A DNA stretch of 64,000 bases from positions 20,020,077 through 20,084,076 of the forward strand of contig OX335646.2 of NCBI GenBank assembly GCA_946894095.1. Reading direction: 5' to 3'. Of the stretch, positions 35,210 through 45,440 are shown one piece after another. The DNA comes from Incurvaria masculella. Its lineage: Eukaryota; Arthropoda; Insecta; Lepidoptera; Incurvariidae. Every line of letters starts with the position of its first letter. Position 1 is the stretch's first letter. The translations under genes were made by a program, and so were the position numbers. Below the pieces are notes generated by a model. The model did no database searches. It was given only the letters and a program-made list of their open reading frames with translations, and had not been told where the DNA came from.

Positions 35210-35318
35210 TAAAAGGAATGGTCCTGGCATGGCACCTAATTCCTTTGGGAATGCGGTAAGTTGGGCTAACATCATGACGGTGGATATTAACCATCAATGC
35301 CCAGTTACATTAAAAAAA
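35210..35318 (+). mobile_element. SINE tail fragment
   Basis: From GTCCTGGCATGGCACCTAAT through GTTGGGCTAACATCATGACG to CCCAGTTACATTAAAAAAAC. Confidence 0.75.
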
Positions 35319-36362
35319 CATATTACCGAAATAGTTTGATTGATTGAAAATTCTTTAATACACCACAAAAACAATTAACAAAAGAAAGTATAGTGCAATA
35401 ACAACAAAAGTGGGGCGCAAAGGCGGACTTATCCCACAAATAGTTGTCGTTTTTATACAATTTATTTTAACATATCTCTTGCTGAATAAACTTGAATCTG
35501 ATAAACTTTAGTGATCAAGTGATGTTGATATTTTACTGATTAGTTAACTTTAAATTTATGGTTGACAAAACTATTCCATTGAAGATTGAACAAAAGATAT
35601 TTCAATAAAATAATAAGCTGCCAAAAATTAAATCATCAAGAACATAAATACATTCTCCGTTGAATCTAGAAATATTTTTATTTTTGTCAAATATAAACGT
35701 TTAGTGCACATTTCGATACCAAGCCAAGGCTGTAGCTCGGCGGGCAACATACAAGGCTCATAAATCCAGCGTTCAAGTTAAACGCTGATCTCGGCTCGAG
35801 CTGCGCTGGGCGGCCGCGGAGGGCGGCGGTGGGAGGCGGTGGGAGGCGGTGGGCGGCGTGCGGCGGGTGGGCGCACTCTGCAAATACCTCGTTTATCTCT
35901 GCACAATCCGCAGTTAAGGCGCATGTCGCCTTTGAGCGAAATCTCCATAGAAATGTGGACGAGAGCCGCAGACAGTTTTGGCACCATTTGTACACAACAG
36001 CCAGAGGAAACACGGTCCTCTGCGTCTGTGTCCCATGAGTTGTTTTTAGGCATCGCACAGGAAGCATCTCAATTTTAAGCTTGATAACTTCTGTATCTGA
36101 GGCGGTCATGTGTTTTTTTCACCAATAACAAAAACAGAACAAGCATTACCACATATTATATTTTTATTAAAAATAATAATGTTATTGTGTTGCGTTGAGA
36201 TTATATAACCTACAAATTTCCAAAATTCCCTCCAAGTATTTAACCTCACTTTTGCACTGTTCAAATAAATACAAGTGGCCCCACTGCATTTCATCCTGTT
36301 CATTTGTTAAGAGGCCATAAAGGGATTTGTCATTCGCAAACTGTATGTTCCTTATTCCTTAT
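35319..36362. other. unassigned sequence with a G-rich minisatellite
   Basis: AT-rich at both ends. Overlapping frames of 69-140 codons cross the GC-rich block 35760-35890 on both strands and look like low-complexity by-products of the repeat there. A short AAGCTTGATAACTTCTGTAT stretch follows. No gene is called. Confidence 0.35.
35821..35860 (+). repeat. 10-bp G-rich tandem repeat, possible G-quadruplex
   Basis: Four adjacent 10-base units, GGGCGGCGGT, GGGAGGCGGT, GGGAGGCGGT and GGGCGGCGTG, each open with GGG, followed by CGGCGGGTGGG. Four G-runs with 7-base spacing could in principle stack. Confidence 0.75.
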
Positions 36363-36552
36363 AAATAGGTGATAGGGATGATCCCGCCCGGGTTGGTTGA
36401 TGAAATAATTGGGAGGGTTCCCTTTTAATTTCATAGTGTTTCATACAGTTAACGGATAATGCCCTGGCATGGCACCTAGTTTCCACCAGGTGTGTCATGA
36501 TAGTAGGGGTGGTATTTGGCATTGGACGAGTATATGTCCAGTTCAATAAAAC
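36363..36552 (+). mobile_element. SINE fragment with internal rearrangement
   Basis: ATCCCGCCCGGGTTGGTTGA is body sequence, then about 50 bases are unrelated, then CCTGGCATGGCACCTAGTTT and TGTCCAGTTCAATAAAAC form the tail. Confidence 0.7.
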
Positions 36553-36804
36553 AAATTATTTTACAAATTCGTCTCGGGATGGCAATGCGCCTTAAGGTAA
36601 CTTGACGTACTTTGAACGTTATTCTCGAGGATTATTGGCTAGCTATTTACTATATGACTTGCTTATTGCCTCCGCCGCTGGTGGAGGTGGACTCGCGGGG
36701 ATATCACCGTTTCAGTCATCACCAATAATAATTTCACTTTTGAGTGATGTGGGGGTAAGAAATATAACAATACGACGACTTAACAGCATAAATAGGTTTT
36801 ATGT

Positions 36805-36910
36805 AACTGGATAAGAATGGCTAATACCATATCCACCGTTACAGGATGAGCACGGCTTCATTGAGCTGGATAGAAAACACGGAGAAATTGTTCATCAAAT
36901 AGAAACCTGA
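36805..36910 (-). mobile_element. SINE fragment
   Basis: ATGTAACTGGATAAGAATGG, GGCTAATACCATATCCACCG, GAGCACGGCTTCATTGAGCT and GAAAACACGGAGAAATTG identify it. A deletion joins the tail directly to the mid-body. Confidence 0.7.
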
Positions 36911-37179
36911 CATCGCATTTGATGAAAATACTTGTTTGGTTACCGAATTGCACGACGACTAAGATCGCGCGCGTTCGGCGACTAGAATGTAGTCTTTTCC
37001 CGCTGTCACTACGTTCAATAGTCTGTGACGACGTAGAGAGAGAGGGACTCGTGTTTTTTGGCAAAAAAGGTCGAGTTTTTCGCGGCTAGTAGTTTTAGAA
37101 TAGTCTACATGTCCTTGAGGGTTGTTTCGTGAGTGCTGTAGTGGCCGGTTGATCACAGCCTATTTATTTTGCTTTCTCT

Positions 37180-37370
37180 ACAGCCATGCATCTTTTATTG
37201 CCTGCTCTACGATTACAGGTGCTACATATGTCACCTTAAATAATTACTTCAACAAACTGGTCAGAGTACGTTCTTCTAAGCCATCCGGCCACGACAATTT
37301 TGCTCACTTCTGCTCTGTATTATTCGTCATTATTGCGTCACCCATTCCCTTAACATTTTAAAAATATCTA
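37180..37370. repeat. dispersed repeat pair with 59380-59560
   Basis: ACAGGTGCTACATATGTCAC, CGACAATTTTGCTCACTTCT and GCTCTG here correspond to ACAGGTGCCACGCGCCAGAT, CGACAATTTCACTCACTTCT and ACTCTG at 59380. Spacing is conserved. It is probably part of a transposon; the class is unknown. Confidence 0.5.
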
Positions 37371-37444
37371 CCATCTCAATTCTCGTTACTATATATTCTT
37401 TCTCTATTCCAGCTATTGCGAAATTTGTCCCATTAACTTATTAA

Positions 37445-37600
37445 ATGAAAAAACTCCTTGAGGGACGCATTTCCACTGCATCTGTGCCTCTTCTGTCATA
37501 TCCAAATTTTGCAACACATCGTCAACATAAGTATAGACACTGACACTTTGATATTAATCGCCATCCTAGCTGTAGGCACAATCGTTTCGCTTTTCAAATG
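37445..37600 (-). pseudogene. possible LTR-type reverse transcriptase scrap
   Basis: The minus strand at 37515-37529 encodes YVDDV, the active-site box form used by BEL/Pao and some other LTR retrotransposons, followed in frame by a TEEAQM string of the sort found in BEL helices. Upstream of the box the frame has two stops. The short length makes coincidence possible. Confidence 0.3.
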
Positions 37601-39244
37601 CACATTTCCAAAAAAGATTGACACAGTATTGTGACACGTTTGACATGATTTCTCCTAAGAAAACTCGTAGAATATTACCAATATATATTACTCAGAAGGC
37701 GATTAATCAAGAACAGTGAAACAAAAACCTTTAAAAGAAAAATTAAAAAAAAAGAACCTATAAATGAATTACTTATCTCTCATGCCTTACAGCAATATTA
37801 TTTCTAATTGGTTTACAATCAGATAATAAACATATTTATTCACAGAAGTCTTCTTGGTCAACAGGTTTAAATACACATACCTGCAATCCAAGTCTTTTTT
37901 ACGATGCCGCGTATGTTTTATGTTTCCACGTTTTTATTTGGGAAGGAATCATCTCTGATAATGAAAAGTACTGATTTGTTATTCTACTGACTAACTATTT
38001 GACAGATTTCTTTTATCTTTTGATAATAGATAAATAACGACCGACATAATTTTTAAATTATTAATTTGCAAGTTTCTATTCACATGAATGCTCATAAAGA
38101 TTGTCCTTTAGCCATATTAAAAATATGTTTTCCATGACTACTGCATGACTATAATAATTTAGTTAAAACATATTTAGTAGTGCGACATGGAGTGCCTGCT
38201 CTTACAGCCCTGAGCGGACACCGCATTAGTGTAATTATAAAACTTTTGATCAAATTGCGAGCGCGAACATTCAAGGACCACCTGCCACTTCAAAGTGAGA
38301 AAGCGGCGGATCAAATGAAATTATTTCAGTGCGCTAAATGTCCGGCGCTTGAGGTTACGCGGAAGGGGGTAGGCGGGGGGGGGGGGGAGCGGGGGGAACT
38401 CGTCCCAATTATTTAAATTAGGCACATGTCTATGTGGCTTTACTTTGGGACGTGGGCTACGAGACATTACTTTAAGCAAATATGACGGTCAGATCGCTAA
38501 TAAAATAAAGAAAACATTTTCTTGAGTAAAGATAATTAACTCTTTCTAAAAATCGGATACACGAATTTTTTTTATGCTTTAATCAAAGATTATTATATTT
38601 AATTTAACATTTATTTGAATGCGATTACCATCCCAAAATGTTCACGTATCTAATTTATTTTGTTATTATATTAACTTATTTACAGATAAATTCCAAAACA
38701 TGCATCAAGAGCAAGCTTTCAAAGTTTCATTATCCGAAATGGATGGTTATACCTGTCAGTCAGTCCTACTTGATGGGATGGTATAGGGTAAGTGTGACAG
38801 GATTAAGTTATCAAGAATGCAGGGGTTTTTGGCAAAGGAAAAGGGGATAAATTACTGCAGCTCAGAGCTGTCAGTTGGGCGTACATACCCCTTGAACCAT
38901 GAGAAATATGAATAAGGAATAAATACATTAAAATGAAAAATTTGAATGTTCAAAAGACAAGCACATTTCAAACTTTGATCCCGTTCTTTTAAATGTTGAA
39001 AATAGATTTAAATGAAACATTTATTTTTTATCCACAAACCAAGCTTTATTACAAATACTATTGCATTATATTTTCAGATTTCAGAAACTTACGCTAGGTT
39101 ATCGTATTTAGTTCACTTTCATCTTAGCGGCGTTTAAATCACTGTCTGATAAAAATAAGTTGAGGGCAGCTTTTAGGGCAGATATTGCATTTTTATGTTT
39201 TGTAAACTTTAATTGTATGTATAAATTATTTTTTTAATTTAGTA
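37601..39244. other. unassigned sequence, possible noncoding element inside
   Basis: AT-rich except 38170-38420. That block is non-repetitive and carries TAATTATAAAAC, CTTTTGATCAAA (TCF-like) and ATTCAAGGACC (nuclear-receptor-like), then the G-run tract at 38365-38396. No gene recognised. The regulatory reading is an inference from motifs only. Confidence 0.3.
38365..38396 (+). repeat. poly-G tract
   Basis: Runs of 5, 13 and 6 G (38365-38369, 38375-38387, 38391-38396) lie within 32 bases. The tract is prone to length error in sequencing and could form a G-quadruplex. Confidence 0.7.
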
Positions 39245-39310
39245 AACATCATCTCATCTGATGAAATTACTCAAAGCGGCAATGAAAATTTGTTTTTTCT
39301 ATCCAGATAT
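39245..39310 (+). mobile_element. short SINE body fragment
   Basis: AAAGCGGCAATGAAAATTTG and TTCTATCCAGATATGCC match the family mid-body. The rest is unrecognisable. Confidence 0.45.
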
Positions 39311-39437
39311 GCCTGTTTTATTTGCAATGGCGCTGAGTTCACGTGTTCATCCTTAAAAGTTCATTTTCGATTGCAACCGCAACCAATGAGGCTAGATTTT
39401 TGTGCTGATACTTTATTGGTAGTTGTTCTACCTCATA

Positions 39438-39509
39438 TTAAAGCATTACCAGTAAAGTCGTTCACAACTGCAATGTCAATTTTTTTTTTATGCGACCTGA
39501 CACCATTAA
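39438..39509 (+). repeat. left flank copy of a direct repeat around a TTAA element
   Basis: TTAAAGCATTACCAGTAAAG through TTTATGCGACCTGACA, then CCATTAA. The core 39441-39503 recurs at 39996-40056 on the other side of the element 39510-39981, with few changes. It starts and ends with TTAA. Confidence 0.8.
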
Positions 39510-39981
39510 GGGCCTGGTACTAGCCAAATCGCAAAGTTAGACGAGGCACCCCAAGTAAACTAACTAAGTCTGACGATTATAAGTGTCATCCTTACAATAT
39601 ATGATTCCTTGTCTAGGAATCGAATGATTTTCGTTAATGTATGTTTCCTTTTTCTATACAAAATACATTGCGGAAACGGTGTCCATTTCCGAACTTTTTT
39701 GACTAAATGTAGAAATCTAAAAGCAAATGGAATTTTTTGTTTATGCATATATGCTGTTTTTGCTAATATCTAGAAATCGAATGACTTTCAGATTTCTAAT
39801 GAGAAAAATCAACTTTTTTTATTTTTATTATTATTTAAATAAATCATGGAATAAAAAAATATTAACAATCCATTATCAGTCTGAAGTTCTATTTGGATTT
39901 GCTGAAGCGTTTCACTACATATTATTACATTTGTTAAAAAGTGCATTTGTATGGCGCGAGTAGTTGGCTAGTCCTAGCGCC
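39510..39981 (+). mobile_element. TTAA-type MITE, GGGCCTGGTACTAGCC family, copy 1
   Basis: 472 bp between TTAA at 39506-39509 and TTAA at 39982-39985. The end GGGCCTGGTACTAGCCAAAT pairs with the complement of the other end, GGCGCTAGGACTAGCCAACT. The interior has ATTCCTTGTCTAGGAATCGA and GAAACGGTGTCCATTTCCG. A copy at 52630-53278 aligns throughout and carries an extra inserted element. No transposase is present. Confidence 0.8.
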
Positions 39982-39995
39982 TTAAAGTAAAGTCG

Positions 39996-40056
39996 AAGCA
40001 TTACCAGTAAAGTCGTTCACAACTGCAATGTTAATTTTGTTTTATGCGACCTGACA
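39996..40056 (+). repeat. right flank copy of the direct repeat
   Basis: AGCATTACCAGTAAAGTCGT through TTATGCGACCTGACA, then straight into the tail of the SINE at 40038. A 10-base partial duplication (AGTAAAGTCG) precedes it. The last bases overlap the SINE tail, so the left flank copy also contains SINE tail sequence. Confidence 0.75.
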
Positions 40057-40441
40057 TAGATGGCTAATACCACACAACTACCGTTATGATATTAGCTCAA
40101 TACACCACATTCCCGAAAGAATTTGGTGCCATGCCAGGACCTTCCCTTTATGAGCACGGCTACATTGAACTGGATGGAAAACACGGACAATTTTTTCATT
40201 GCCGCTTCGACCACCTTTTCATCCAATGCGGTGGTACCAACCCGGGCGGGCTTAAACACTACCACCTAGTAGGGGAAGGGGACCTACAGTTTTACATGGA
40301 TTCCGAACCATGGAGCAGCTCCCATTTGTGACGAAATGCACTTATCAAACTCGGAAAGAGAAGACAGTGGTGCATGTCGGTATTGAACCCAGGCCTCTTG
40401 AACGCTAGGCCAGTCCCCGCGCCACTAGGCTACGAGCCGCT
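40038..40441 (-). mobile_element. tRNA-headed SINE (HaSE1-like), best full copy
   Basis: On the minus strand it has A box TAGCCTAGTGG (40422-40432) and B box GGTTCAATACC (40379-40389). Next come GCACCACTGTCTTC and AAGTGCATTTCGTCAC of the head-body junction, then GGTCCCCTTCCCCTACTAGG, GCCCGCCCGGGTTGGTACCA and a tail ending GTCAGGTCGCATAAAAC. About 400 bp long. This copy shows most clearly that the tRNA head and the 5S head share one body. Confidence 0.9.
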
Positions 40442-41559
40442 CAAAATGCCGTTAATGCCGCATTGCTACAACTTATGGGTTCAACGTTGCTGCCAAATTA
40501 ATTGAGTTCCCGCCCGAAATAATAAAAGGAAACGTAGAAGTTGGTTTGCTACAAGCAGAAGTTTAAAAGTTTGATTCACACAGTTTCGTAGTTGGGCACC
40601 GGAAGTGAACCAGTCCGCGGAATTGTGTCATAAACGTTTGATATTTTAATGAGAAATACTGTTATATGCAGATACTGATCAAGTATGAATTCGTCATAGA
40701 AATATGTATGTTCCGATTTTTTTATAATTTCACAGCTATCGTAGGAACAACGTGCTTGGAGTGACGCTGTATGTTTTTTTCATTATCGCCATACTTACAT
40801 TTTTAACCGACCTAAAAAAGAGGAGGAGGTTCTCAATCTTTTTTTTTTACTTTATTCGCATTGTTTTAAATTAGCTATTATAATCAGCTGTCGAGCCGCC
40901 AGTTTTCTCAACGAAATATTTTAACACCGGCGTGCATTAATATAATTTTCATGAAAATTATTGGTTTTTTTTTAAAACACTATTTCTATAAAATTATTAT
41001 TCAAATATTATTTCATGACTCAGTGCTTGACTAAAAATGTGCTAAAATCCCTAAATAAAGAGCCAAGAGGTCGTTAATGTTTACCTAAATCAACCTTGCA
41101 TTAAATCAAGTATGAATGGGCTTTGATTTAACTTTGTAAATAACAATTAGGACCGCTAACATGCTAAACGACTGTGTTATTTTTAAGTTACAGGTTAATT
41201 TAAAACCATTGTTTTAAATTAAACAGCTATGCTTAATTTTTATTCCTTATGTTTAATATAAAGTGTTAATAAATTTTGATTAATAAGTTAGCTCAGCTTA
41301 CCTTGAATAAAATGTAAATGAAGTGATTAAGGAAATGTATTACGGTTGCTATCTTGATAAAGGCTCGGTCGGGGCAAGTCGGGCAGGGACGGCTCCTGAT
41401 GGATGACCAATCAGCTGTCAACCGCTCGTTAATCCACGCCGCAAGTACATCGATAAATCTAACATGACCCCAACACATACATATATTATAGTTCATTGAC
41501 AACCAACATCATCACAACTTATTTTACAATATTGTTTTCTTTGTATTTTTATTATGTAT
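40442..41559. other. unassigned AT-rich sequence with one repeat scrap
   Basis: 40805-40845 contains TTTTTAACCGACCTAAAAAA and GAGGAGGAGGTTCTCAATC, the end of the GAAGTCGGTTAA repeat in reverse. Otherwise no repeat or gene was recognised. Confidence 0.45.
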
Positions 41560-41946
41560 TTTTTATGCAACCTGACATTTATGGCTAATACCACACAATT
41601 ACCGTTATGATATTAGCCCAATACACCACATTTACCGAAGAAATTAGGTGCGATGCCAGGACCTTCCCTTTATGAGCACGGTTACATTGAACTGGATGGA
41701 AAACACGGACAATTGTTGATTACCGATTCGACCATATTTTCATCCGATCCAACTGGGCGGTCTTAAAATCTACCACCTAGGGGAAGGGGACAGTTTCACA
41801 TGGATTCCGAACCATGGAGCAGCCCGCACTCGTGACGAAATGCATTTATCTAACTCAGAAAGATAAATAAAGTTGTGCATGAACGGGGCGAGGATTTGAA
41901 CCCAGACCTCCCGCTCCTCAGGAAAGTCCCCGCGCATCAGTCGCTT
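41560..41946 (-). mobile_element. tRNA-headed SINE, second full copy
   Basis: Same order as 40038-40441. B box GGTTCAAATCC is on the minus strand at 41892-41902. The A-box region (GACTGATGCGCGGGGACTTT) is decayed. A deletion has shortened the GGTACCAACCCGGGC part. Confidence 0.85.
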
Positions 41947-42077
41947 AAATAATATTAAAATGTTTTGAAAAAAAAAACAGTTGAATTAAGAACCTCCTAA
42001 TTACGTTAAAAGTTTGGTTGCATAGAGAAAACCTTAATATATAATATATATTACTTTAATGCAATACTTTGCAATAT

Positions 42078-42318
42078 CAGCCTCAGTGGCCCAGTGGCGC
42101 GACACTTCGGCGATCGCTCTCCGAAGTTAAGCAACGCTGGGTCCGGTCTGGTCTTGGATGGGTGACCATTCGACCGTTGAGAGAGGCTGGCCGTGGTTCG
42201 GATTCCACGTTAAGCTCTAGGTCCCCTTCCTTACTTACTAGGTGGTAGGGTTTATCCCGCCCGGGTTGGTACCATCGCATTGGATGAACGATGGTCGAAG
42301 CGGCAATGAAAATTTTCC
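42078..42318 (+). mobile_element. 5S rRNA-headed SINE (HaSE3-like), 3' truncated
   Basis: The head reads CAGCCTCAGTGGCCCAGTGG, then CTCCGAAGTTAAGCAACG, then CTTGGATGGGTGACCATTC. CCGAAGTTAAGCAACG and GGATGGGTGACC match the internal-control region and box C of animal 5S rRNA. After GAGAGAGGCTGGCC the family body begins (GGTCCCCTTCCTTACTTACT). It stops at AAAATTTTCC. The 5S origin is clear in the sequence, and the HaSE3 name is from memory. Confidence 0.9.
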
Positions 42319-42593
42319 AAAGAAAATGTAACAATTGTGTTTGTACCTATAATTCTACTACACTTTAAAGCAACCGTAGCCTCGGAGTAAAACGTTAATA
42401 CGGTTATTTTTATTTAGCATGTATTGGGATTCGGCGAGACAAAATATTTATTCTCCGTACTTATACATGGAATGGCTCCTTTGGCAATACAAAGTGATGG
42501 GTTATACTAATCATCGCCGTTCGGCGACAATACAAAAATAATGACGTACCAGTTTTTGTAATCACTGGGTTTTGGTTGTACTTGGGCTCAAGG

Positions 42594-43050
42594 GGGTTTC
42601 CACGGTAAATTATTTCGCCTTGTAAACAGGCAAGCAAGTGATTAAATCTGCTGTTTAGTTGTATTTCGTACCAAGCTATCCTACCATACATCAATATATC
42701 AATACATATCCAACGATGTCTTATTCGGGTCGCCTTCATAAAGTCCAAAAAGCATAAGGTCCAAAACCCAGATCATCCAAAAGTATGTATTTTTGCATAT
42801 ATTTATAAATGCAAATATTATAATCTAACCTAACCTAACCTAACCTAATTGAAAAAGTTCCGAACTCATTAGTGTTTTGGACGGTATGGGTTTTGGACTT
42901 TGTGCTTTTTGGACTTTATGATGCGTCCCCTCTTATTCGACCGAGCGAACTGAGATTTACCACTTAGGATAGTACGAAATGCAAATAAACGTAAGATTTT
43001 ATCACTCACTTGTCTGTTCACCCGGCGAGGTTATTTACCATGGTAACTAT
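42594..43050. mobile_element. palindromic element with a telomere-like core
   Basis: The ends GGTTTCCACGGTAAATTATT and ATTTACCATGGTAACT are inverted, with ACAGGCAAGCAAGTGATTAA facing TTATCACTCACTTGTCTGTT. Inside, CATAAAGTCCAAAAAGCATA (42737) faces TGCTTTTTGGACTTTATG (42903-42920). The centre holds a CTAAC run. It is either one composite foldback or a 184-bp MITE (42737-42920) inside a larger one. A minimal relative is at 53448-53552. Confidence 0.7.
42825..42848. repeat. CTAAC pentamer run (complement of TTAGG)
   Basis: About 4.8 units, CTAACCTAACCTAACCTAAC plus CTAA. The complement is the insect telomere unit TTAGG. The run is short, internal to a palindrome and far from any chromosome end evidence, so it is an interstitial microsatellite. 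Confidence 0.85.
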
Positions 43051-43078
43051 CTAAAGAGAACACGTTTTATTTCAGCCA

Positions 43079-43962
43079 AGCCTCAATGGCCCAGTGGCGC
43101 GACACTTCGGCGATCGCTCTCCGAAGTTAAGCAACGCTGGGTCCGGTCTGGTCTTGGATGGGTTCGGATTCCACGTTAAACTGTAGGTCCCCTTCCTTAC
43201 TTACTAGGTGGTAGGGTTTATCCCGCCCGGGTTGGTAACATCGCATTGGATGAACGATGGTCGAATATTCCGGGAGGTCACGACATTTTTGGTCACGATA
43301 AGGTAAATGGCTGAATCTGGGTTCACATGTTAGAGACCAACCCTCTGATGCTAAATATGTCGGTCTGTCCGAACCAAGTGGTTGCGTTTTCTAGATTGGC
43401 TATATAAAATAGATGCTGGTATGTACCTGCTGATGAATATACTGATTATCTGGAAACATTGATAACTATTAATTATACAACAATAACCAGACGGTTACTT
43501 AATTAAATACTTAAATATACCTAAAGTCATATCTGTACCCTAAATCGCCTATAACTACTAAATGCAACCAAAGATTTGTTCAGTTTTTGTATTGCTAAGC
43601 AAGTTATGTATTGATACTTTCATGCTTCGTCATTTGCATCCATTTACCTTATCATATGTATTTTTGATCACCATAACTACTTTTTCAGGCGCCTTATCTA
43701 CGTAACGCAACCACTTGGAACAGGCAGACTGACACATTTAGCTTCAGAGGTTTGTACTTTATCCTGTGAACCTAGTTTCAGTCATTTACGTTATTGTTAC
43801 CATTTTTGTCGCGACCTCCTAGTCTAGAAGCGGCAATGAAAATTGTCCGTGTTTTCCATCCAGTTCAATGTAGCCGTGCAATAATTCCCATGTGGTGTGT
43901 TGGGCTAATACCATGACAGAAGGTGTGGTATTAGCCATCCATGTTCAGTCACATAAAAAAAA
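43079..43962 (+). mobile_element. 5S rRNA-headed SINE split by a MITE
   Basis: SINE sequence occupies 43079-43265 and resumes at 43827. The head matches 42078-42318 to GGTCTTGGATGGG; about 35 bases are deleted between that point and TTCGGATTCCACGTTAAACT. The break falls inside GGTCGAAGCGGC, which is reconstituted exactly if one GAA is removed. A further internal deletion shortens the GTGCAATAATTCCC part, and the tail is TCAGTCACATAAAAAAAA. Confidence 0.9.
43266..43826 (+). mobile_element. foldback MITE, TATTCCGGGAGG family, copy 3
   Basis: 561 bp, TATTCCGGGAGGTCACGACA to GACCTCCTAGTCTA. It is flanked by GAA at 43263-43265 and 43827-43829. It sits inside a SINE whose intact consensus shows the empty site, so both boundaries and the 3-bp duplication are well supported. 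It is younger than the SINE that it interrupts. Confidence 0.92.
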
Positions 43963-44509
43963 TGATTACTAAAATATTCCGCTTATAGAAACCTAGTTAA
44001 AAGGGTCCAATGCAAAGCGGAATAAAATAAATAAAACTTACAAGCAAATTGATCCTTTTGTTTATTTTCGGCCTTATTACAACTTACTCTAGCGCTTCAA
44101 AGGCAATAACCATCACCACCCAGCCGAATCGAGGGGAGGGCAAAAGGAAACTTCGACACGGTTCACTCGCAATTCTTTTCCATAAAATGGAGCCCCGATC
44201 GGCCGTGCGATCGAAGGAGTTGTCGATAATGTTATGGAAATTACCAAATAACAGCATTTCAAAAACATTAATAAACGTTACAAAGTGATTGTGTCTGCTC
44301 GGGGACGGAGCGGAGTGTTCGGCGGCTCCCTGGCGGCGGCGGCATGCTTGAAGAGTTGAAGATAACGATATTGCATTTGCATTTCTCATTTACACCCTCC
44401 TTCCGCCCGCAAGCCTCTTTGTTAAGCCTCATTCACACTGCTGTATGACTTTAATATTGATATTGTATCCTTTTAGAGAACTAGACATACATTGCTAATA
44501 TGAAACCAT
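43963..44509. other. unassigned sequence, possible noncoding element
   Basis: 44040-44400 is non-repetitive and motif-rich (TTTTGTTTATTTTCGGCC, TTCCATAAAATGGAGCC, AACATTAATAAACG), ending in a CG-rich CCTGGCGGCGGCGGC. Frames on both strands lack domains. A regulatory role is an inference. Confidence 0.3.
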
Positions 44510-44826
44510 AAAAAAACCGGCCAAGTGCTAGTCTGACTCACACACGAAGGGTTCCGTACCATCGTACAAGATTTACCCCAGAAATAACACGTTTTTTGTA
44601 TGGGGCTCCCATTTAATTTTTATTATTTTATAATTGTACCTATTTGTTGTTATAGCGAAAAAAAAACCTAATCTGTGAAGATTTCAGCTTCCTACCTGTT
44701 ACGGTTCATGAGATACAGCCCTGTGACAGACGGACGGACGGACGGACGGGCGGATGGACGGACGGACGGACAGCAGAGGCTTAGTAATAGGGTTCCCTTT
44801 TCACCCTTTGGGTACGGAACCCTAAG
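44510..44826 (+). mobile_element. (GTCY)n-bearing element, full copy
   Basis: From AAACCGGCCAAGTGCTAGTC to GGGTACGGAACCCTAAG. Between GATACAGCCCTGTGACAGAC and AGCAGAGGCTTAGTAATAGG lies a run of GACG units interrupted by GGGCGGATG. Near the right end GGGTTCCC and GGAACCC can pair. Flanks are A-rich on both sides. Confidence 0.88.
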
Positions 44827-45161
44827 AATATAGTAATAGAGATAATGGCTTTCATTAAGTTAGATGGTGTCGACGTAGGTGGACTGGAAATATAACAGAC
44901 ATAATTTTTTTTTACCTTTCACTTGAGTAACAACAGAACAAAGTTTTGCACATGACAGAAAATGTGGCGAACACATTTTTACATTATTTAAGGAAGATAT
45001 ATTTCGATGAGTCCTTCCCTTTACTAACTATGCTTAACCGAATTCTTCGTAAGTTTAAAAAAGTGACCCACGCTCTAAGCTGCATATTTCAATCGCGAAT
45101 AACAAGGAAATGGGGTCGACACCCTGAGAATCAAAACCATGGCACAACATACACAACAGCT
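44827..45161. other. unassigned sequence
   Basis: A 94-codon plus frame covers 44946-45230 but runs into the hairpin element and shows no domain. No other feature seen. Confidence 0.35.
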
Positions 45162-45394
45162 GCAGTCCTAGTCTTGGAATTCCGTGCCCAGGAATCAGGA
45201 ATATTTCTGCTGATAAACCGACTTTTATGACGGTTGTTAAAGCGATTTTCAGGACGGAGAGATTCCGAAGCCCGGTATTTCAATCATTCAAGGTTTTTCC
45301 GTCTAGAAAATCTCTTTGACAACCGCCATAAAAGCCGGTTTCTCGACAGAAATATTCCTGATTCCTGAGCACGGAATTCCAAGAAAAGGCCTGC
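45162..45394. mobile_element. foldback hairpin element, GCAGGCCT family, copy b
   Basis: GCAGTCCTAGTCTTGGAATT pairs with AATTCCAAGAAAAGGCCTGC. CCGTGCCCAGGAATCAGGAA pairs with TTCCTGATTCCTGAGCACGG. The middle contains AACCGACTTTTATGACGGTT and its complement AACCGCCATAAAAGCCGGTT. Confidence 0.85.
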
Positions 45395-45440
45395 AGACAT
45401 TTGCCCTCTAAAACCAGCGAAAGCAGCCGCACGCACACCG

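Noticed and set aside
35687..36109. 140-codon minus frame with overlapping frames on both strands
   Set aside because: It crosses the G-rich 10-bp repeat; proline/arginine-rich translation on one strand and glycine-rich on the other are by-products of the repeat.
40379..40441. tRNA gene with good A and B boxes
   Set aside because: No cloverleaf acceptor stem could be paired, and the sequence runs into a SINE body shared by many copies.
42825..42848. true telomere or subtelomere
   Set aside because: Fewer than five CCTAA units, internal to a palindromic transposon, with ordinary interspersed repeats on both sides.
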